This document shows positions 6,287 through 8,057 of a DNA stretch of 8,057 bases, piece by piece; position 1 is the first letter of the stretch, and the number at the start of each line of letters is the position of its first letter. Made by a program: the position numbers and the translations under genes. Source of the DNA: CAZLLV01 sp964560325 (GTDB lineage: Bacteria > Acidobacteriota > Thermoanaerobaculia > Multivoradales > DATKCC01); assembly GCA_964560325.1 (NCBI GenBank), contig CAZLLV010000574.1, forward strand, positions 1 to 8,057, given 5' to 3'. The notes below the pieces were generated by a model. That model was given only the letters and a program-made list of their open reading frames with translations. It was not told the DNA's origin and made no database searches.

Positions 6287-6562
6287 GTGAAGGCCATCGT
6301 CACCGTATACCCCCGCAAGGAGATCCTCGACCCGCAGGGCAAGGCGATCCGCGATGCCCTGGGCCGGGTCGGCTTCGACGGCATCGAAAGCGTGCGGGCG
6401 GGCAAGAGCTTCGAGATCGTGCTGACCGAAGGGGCGGGCGCCGACCGCGAGGCGGTGCGCGCGCGGGTCGAGGAGATGTGCCGGAAGCTCCTCGCCAACC
6501 CCGTGGTCGAGGACTACGAGATCGCTTTCGCCGAGGCGGGGCCGGGGGACGCGGCGTCATGA
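6287..6562 (+). CDS. purS: Phosphoribosylformylglycinamidine synthase subunit PurS
   Basis: PurS is the small subunit of the three-part FGAR amidotransferase, which converts FGAR, glutamine and ATP to FGAM in the fourth step of purine synthesis. It bridges PurQ and PurL. The 91-residue product matches the family in length and pattern: KAIVTVYPRKEILDPQGKAI at the N-terminus, then ALGRVGFDGIESVRAGKSFE and the C-terminal CRKLLANPVVEDYEIAF. A GTG start with a good ribosome binding site is used. The last ten or so residues (AEAGPGDAAS) are a non-conserved tail. The TGA overlaps the purQ ATG (ATGA, 6559-6562), pointing to coupled translation in fixed subunit ratio. Confidence 0.95.
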   Translation: MKAIVTVYPRKEILDPQGKAIRDALGRVGFDGIESVRAGKSFEIVLTEGAGADREAVRARVEEMCRKLLANPVVEDYEIAFAEAGPGDAAS

Positions 6563-7287
6563 AGACCGGCGTCGTCGTCTTCCCCGGCTCGAACTGCGAC
6601 CACGACGTGTACCACGTCTCGAAGCACGTGCTCGACCTGGAGACCCGCTTCCTCTGGCACCAGGACGCGAACCTGCGCGACCTCGACATGGTCGTGCTGC
6701 CGGGCGGCTTCTCGTACGGTGACTACCTGCGCGCCGGCTCGATGGCCGCGCTGTCGCCGCTGATGGACGCGGTGCGCTCCCACGCCGAGGCCGGCGGCCT
6801 GGTGCTCGGCATCTGCAACGGCTTCCAGGTGCTGCTCGAGATGGGCCTGCTGCCGGGCGCCATGCGCCGGAACCGCGACCTGCGCTTTCTCTGCCAGGAC
6901 GTCCACGTGCGGGTCGAGCGCGACGACCTGCCGTTCACCCGCGGCTACGAGGTGGGGCAGGTGCTGCGCCTTCCGATCGCCCACGCCGAGGGCAACTACG
7001 AGGACTCCGAAGCGAAGCTCGACGCGCTCGAGGCGAACGGCCAGGTGGTGTTCCGCTACTGCGCGGCCGACGGCACGGTCGATCCCTCCGACCCGGAGAC
7101 CAACCCGAACGGCTCGGCCCGCGCGATCGCCGGCATCGTGAACGAACGGGGCAACGTCCTCGGCATGATGCCCCACCCGGAGCGGGCCTCCGAGGAGCTG
7201 CTCGGCAACACCGACGGCCTCGCCCTCTTCTCCGGCGTCGTCGCCTCGGCCCGCGCCGGCGGCCGCGTGCTGGAGGCGGCCCGATGA
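6559..7287 (+). CDS. purQ: Phosphoribosylformylglycinamidine synthase subunit PurQ (glutaminase)
   Basis: PurQ is the class I glutamine amidotransferase subunit that releases ammonia from glutamine for PurL. The 242-residue product opens with TGVVVFPGSNCDHDVYHV, followed by the oxyanion-region motif LPGGFSYGDYLRAG. The nucleophile Cys86 lies in LGICNGFQVLLEMGLLPGA, and the His206/Glu208 pair lies in MMPHPERAS, so the catalytic triad is complete. NPNGSARAIAGIVNERGNVLG is also typical, though the spacing between the parts was only judged by eye. Length is a little above the commonest 225-235 residues. The start overlaps purS and the end overlaps purL (ATGA, 7284-7287). Only a weak purine-rich sequence precedes the ATG, so translation probably depends on coupling to purS. 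Confidence 0.96.
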   Translation: MKTGVVVFPGSNCDHDVYHVSKHVLDLETRFLWHQDANLRDLDMVVLPGGFSYGDYLRAGSMAALSPLMDAVRSHAEAGGLVLGICNGFQVLLEMGLLPGAMRRNRDLRFLCQDVHVRVERDDLPFTRGYEVGQVLRLPIAHAEGNYEDSEAKLDALEANGQVVFRYCAADGTVDPSDPETNPNGSARAIAGIVNERGNVLGMMPHPERASEELLGNTDGLALFSGVVASARAGGRVLEAAR

Positions 7288-8057
7288 GCGCGGTGAAGAC
7301 CTACGAGGAGCCGCAGGTGACACCCGAGGTCGCCGCCGCCCACGGCATGACCGAGGAGGAGTACGACCGCCTGCGCGGCGCCCTCGGCCGCGAGCCGACC
7401 TGGACCGAGCTGGGCGTGACCTCGGCGCTCTGGTCGGAGCACTGCTCGTACAAGTCGTCGAAGGTCTACCTGAAGGAGCTGCCGACGAGCGGTCCGCACG
7501 TCGTCCAGGGGCCGGGCGAGAACGCCGGCATCGTCGACCTGGGCGAGGACTGGGTGGCGGCCTTCAAGATGGAGAGCCACAACCACCCGAGCTTCATCGA
7601 GCCGTACCAGGGCGCCGCGACCGGCGTCGGCGGCATCCTGCGCGACGTCTTCACCATGGGCGCGCGGCCGGTCGCGGTGATGGACTCGCTCTTCTTCGGC
7701 TCGCTCGACGCTCCGCGCATGCGCCACCTGGTCGACGGGGTGGTGCGCGGCGTCGGCGACTACGGCAACTGCGTCGGCATCCCGACGGTCGGCGGGCAGA
7801 CGACCTTCCACCCGTCGTTCGACGGCAACATCCTGGTCAACGCCTTCGCCCTCGGCGTCGCCCGGCGCGACCGCATCTTCAAGGCCGCGGCGACCGGCGT
7901 CGGCAACCCGATCCTCTACGTCGGCAGCCGCACCGGGCGCGACGGCATCCACGGCGCGACCATGGCGTCGGAGTCGTTCGGCGACGAGAGCGAGGCGAAG
8001 CGCCCGACGGTGCAGGTGGGCGACCCGTTCACCGAGAAGGTGCTGCTCGAGGCGTGC
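7284..8057 (+). CDS. purL: Phosphoribosylformylglycinamidine synthase subunit PurL, small form (3' end outside the window)
   Basis: The first 258 codons are present and remain open to the right edge. The full small-type PurL is normally about 720-780 residues, so roughly a third is seen. PurL binds FGAR and ATP and joins the ammonia delivered by PurQ. Visible family motifs are LGREPTWTELGVTSALWSEH with the conserved His53 in SEHCSYKSSK, GPGENAGIVDLGEDW, the nucleotide-binding run FKMESHNHPSFIEPYQGAAT, VGGILRDVFTMGARPVAVMD, and YGNCVGIPTVGG. The presence of separate purS and purQ genes agrees with the small form and not the 1300-residue fused enzyme. The ATG at 7284 overlaps the purQ stop and has GGAGG at 7272-7276, 7 nt upstream. 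Met22 could be an alternative start but would discard family-like residues. Confidence 0.96.
   Translation, partial: MSAVKTYEEPQVTPEVAAAHGMTEEEYDRLRGALGREPTWTELGVTSALWSEHCSYKSSKVYLKELPTSGPHVVQGPGENAGIVDLGEDWVAAFKMESHNHPSFIEPYQGAATGVGGILRDVFTMGARPVAVMDSLFFGSLDAPRMRHLVDGVVRGVGDYGNCVGIPTVGGQTTFHPSFDGNILVNAFALGVARRDRIFKAAATGVGNPILYVGSRTGRDGIHGATMASESFGDESEAKRPTVQVGDPFTEKVLLEAC

Noticed and set aside
6514..7952. Long minus-strand frames opposite purQ and purL.
   Set aside because: purQ and purL are unmistakable on the + strand. The opposite frames are rich in His, Val, Ala and Arg from codon bias.
1..8057. CRISPR arrays, tRNA or rRNA genes, transposases, attachment sites and tandem repeats.
   Set aside because: No regularly spaced repeats, RNA gene signatures or mobile-element proteins were seen on reading both strands. 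Every gap between genes is under 80 bp.

Overview
The window is about 70% G+C by eye, is packed with genes on the + strand only, and has no RNA genes, mobile elements or repeats that I can see. The coding style (GC-rich third positions, lipoprotein and outer-membrane genes) and a near-leaderless TAGACT-type promoter suggest a diderm, high-GC bacterium. Acidobacteriota (Thermoanaerobaculia-like) is my best guess, but this is inference and not proven from the sequence.

Region 1 (1-4219) is an envelope gene set. It holds the 3' end of a TPR lipoprotein gene, a secreted protein of unknown function whose start overlaps that gene by ATGA, and a 1009-residue three-part protein. The three parts are a HEXXH zinc-peptidase domain, a six-blade TolB-like propeller, and an Omp85-type beta-barrel ending in Phe, with a 73-residue acidic linker before the barrel. 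Genes 1 and 2 are tightly coupled and gene 3 follows after 58 bp, so they probably form one transcription unit acting in the periplasm and outer membrane.

Region 2 (4220-6218) begins with a possible promoter that places the transcript start almost at the ATG. It drives a metallo-beta-lactamase (MBL) fold protein resembling class II cyclic-nucleotide phosphodiesterases. Next come a 90-residue protein that looks like sigma-70 region 2 without region 4, and a second MBL protein of the YycJ/WalJ type. None of these three genes has a clear Shine-Dalgarno sequence.

Region 3 (6219-8057) is purS-purQ-purL, which encodes the three-part formylglycinamidine ribonucleotide (FGAR) amidotransferase of purine synthesis. 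The genes are joined by 4-bp ATGA overlaps, and purL runs off the right edge. A short dyad lies in the gap before purS.

The parts most worth attention are the peptidase-propeller-barrel fusion with its two companion genes, and the stand-alone sigma region 2-like protein between two MBL hydrolases. The purine genes and the YycJ-like gene look ordinary.
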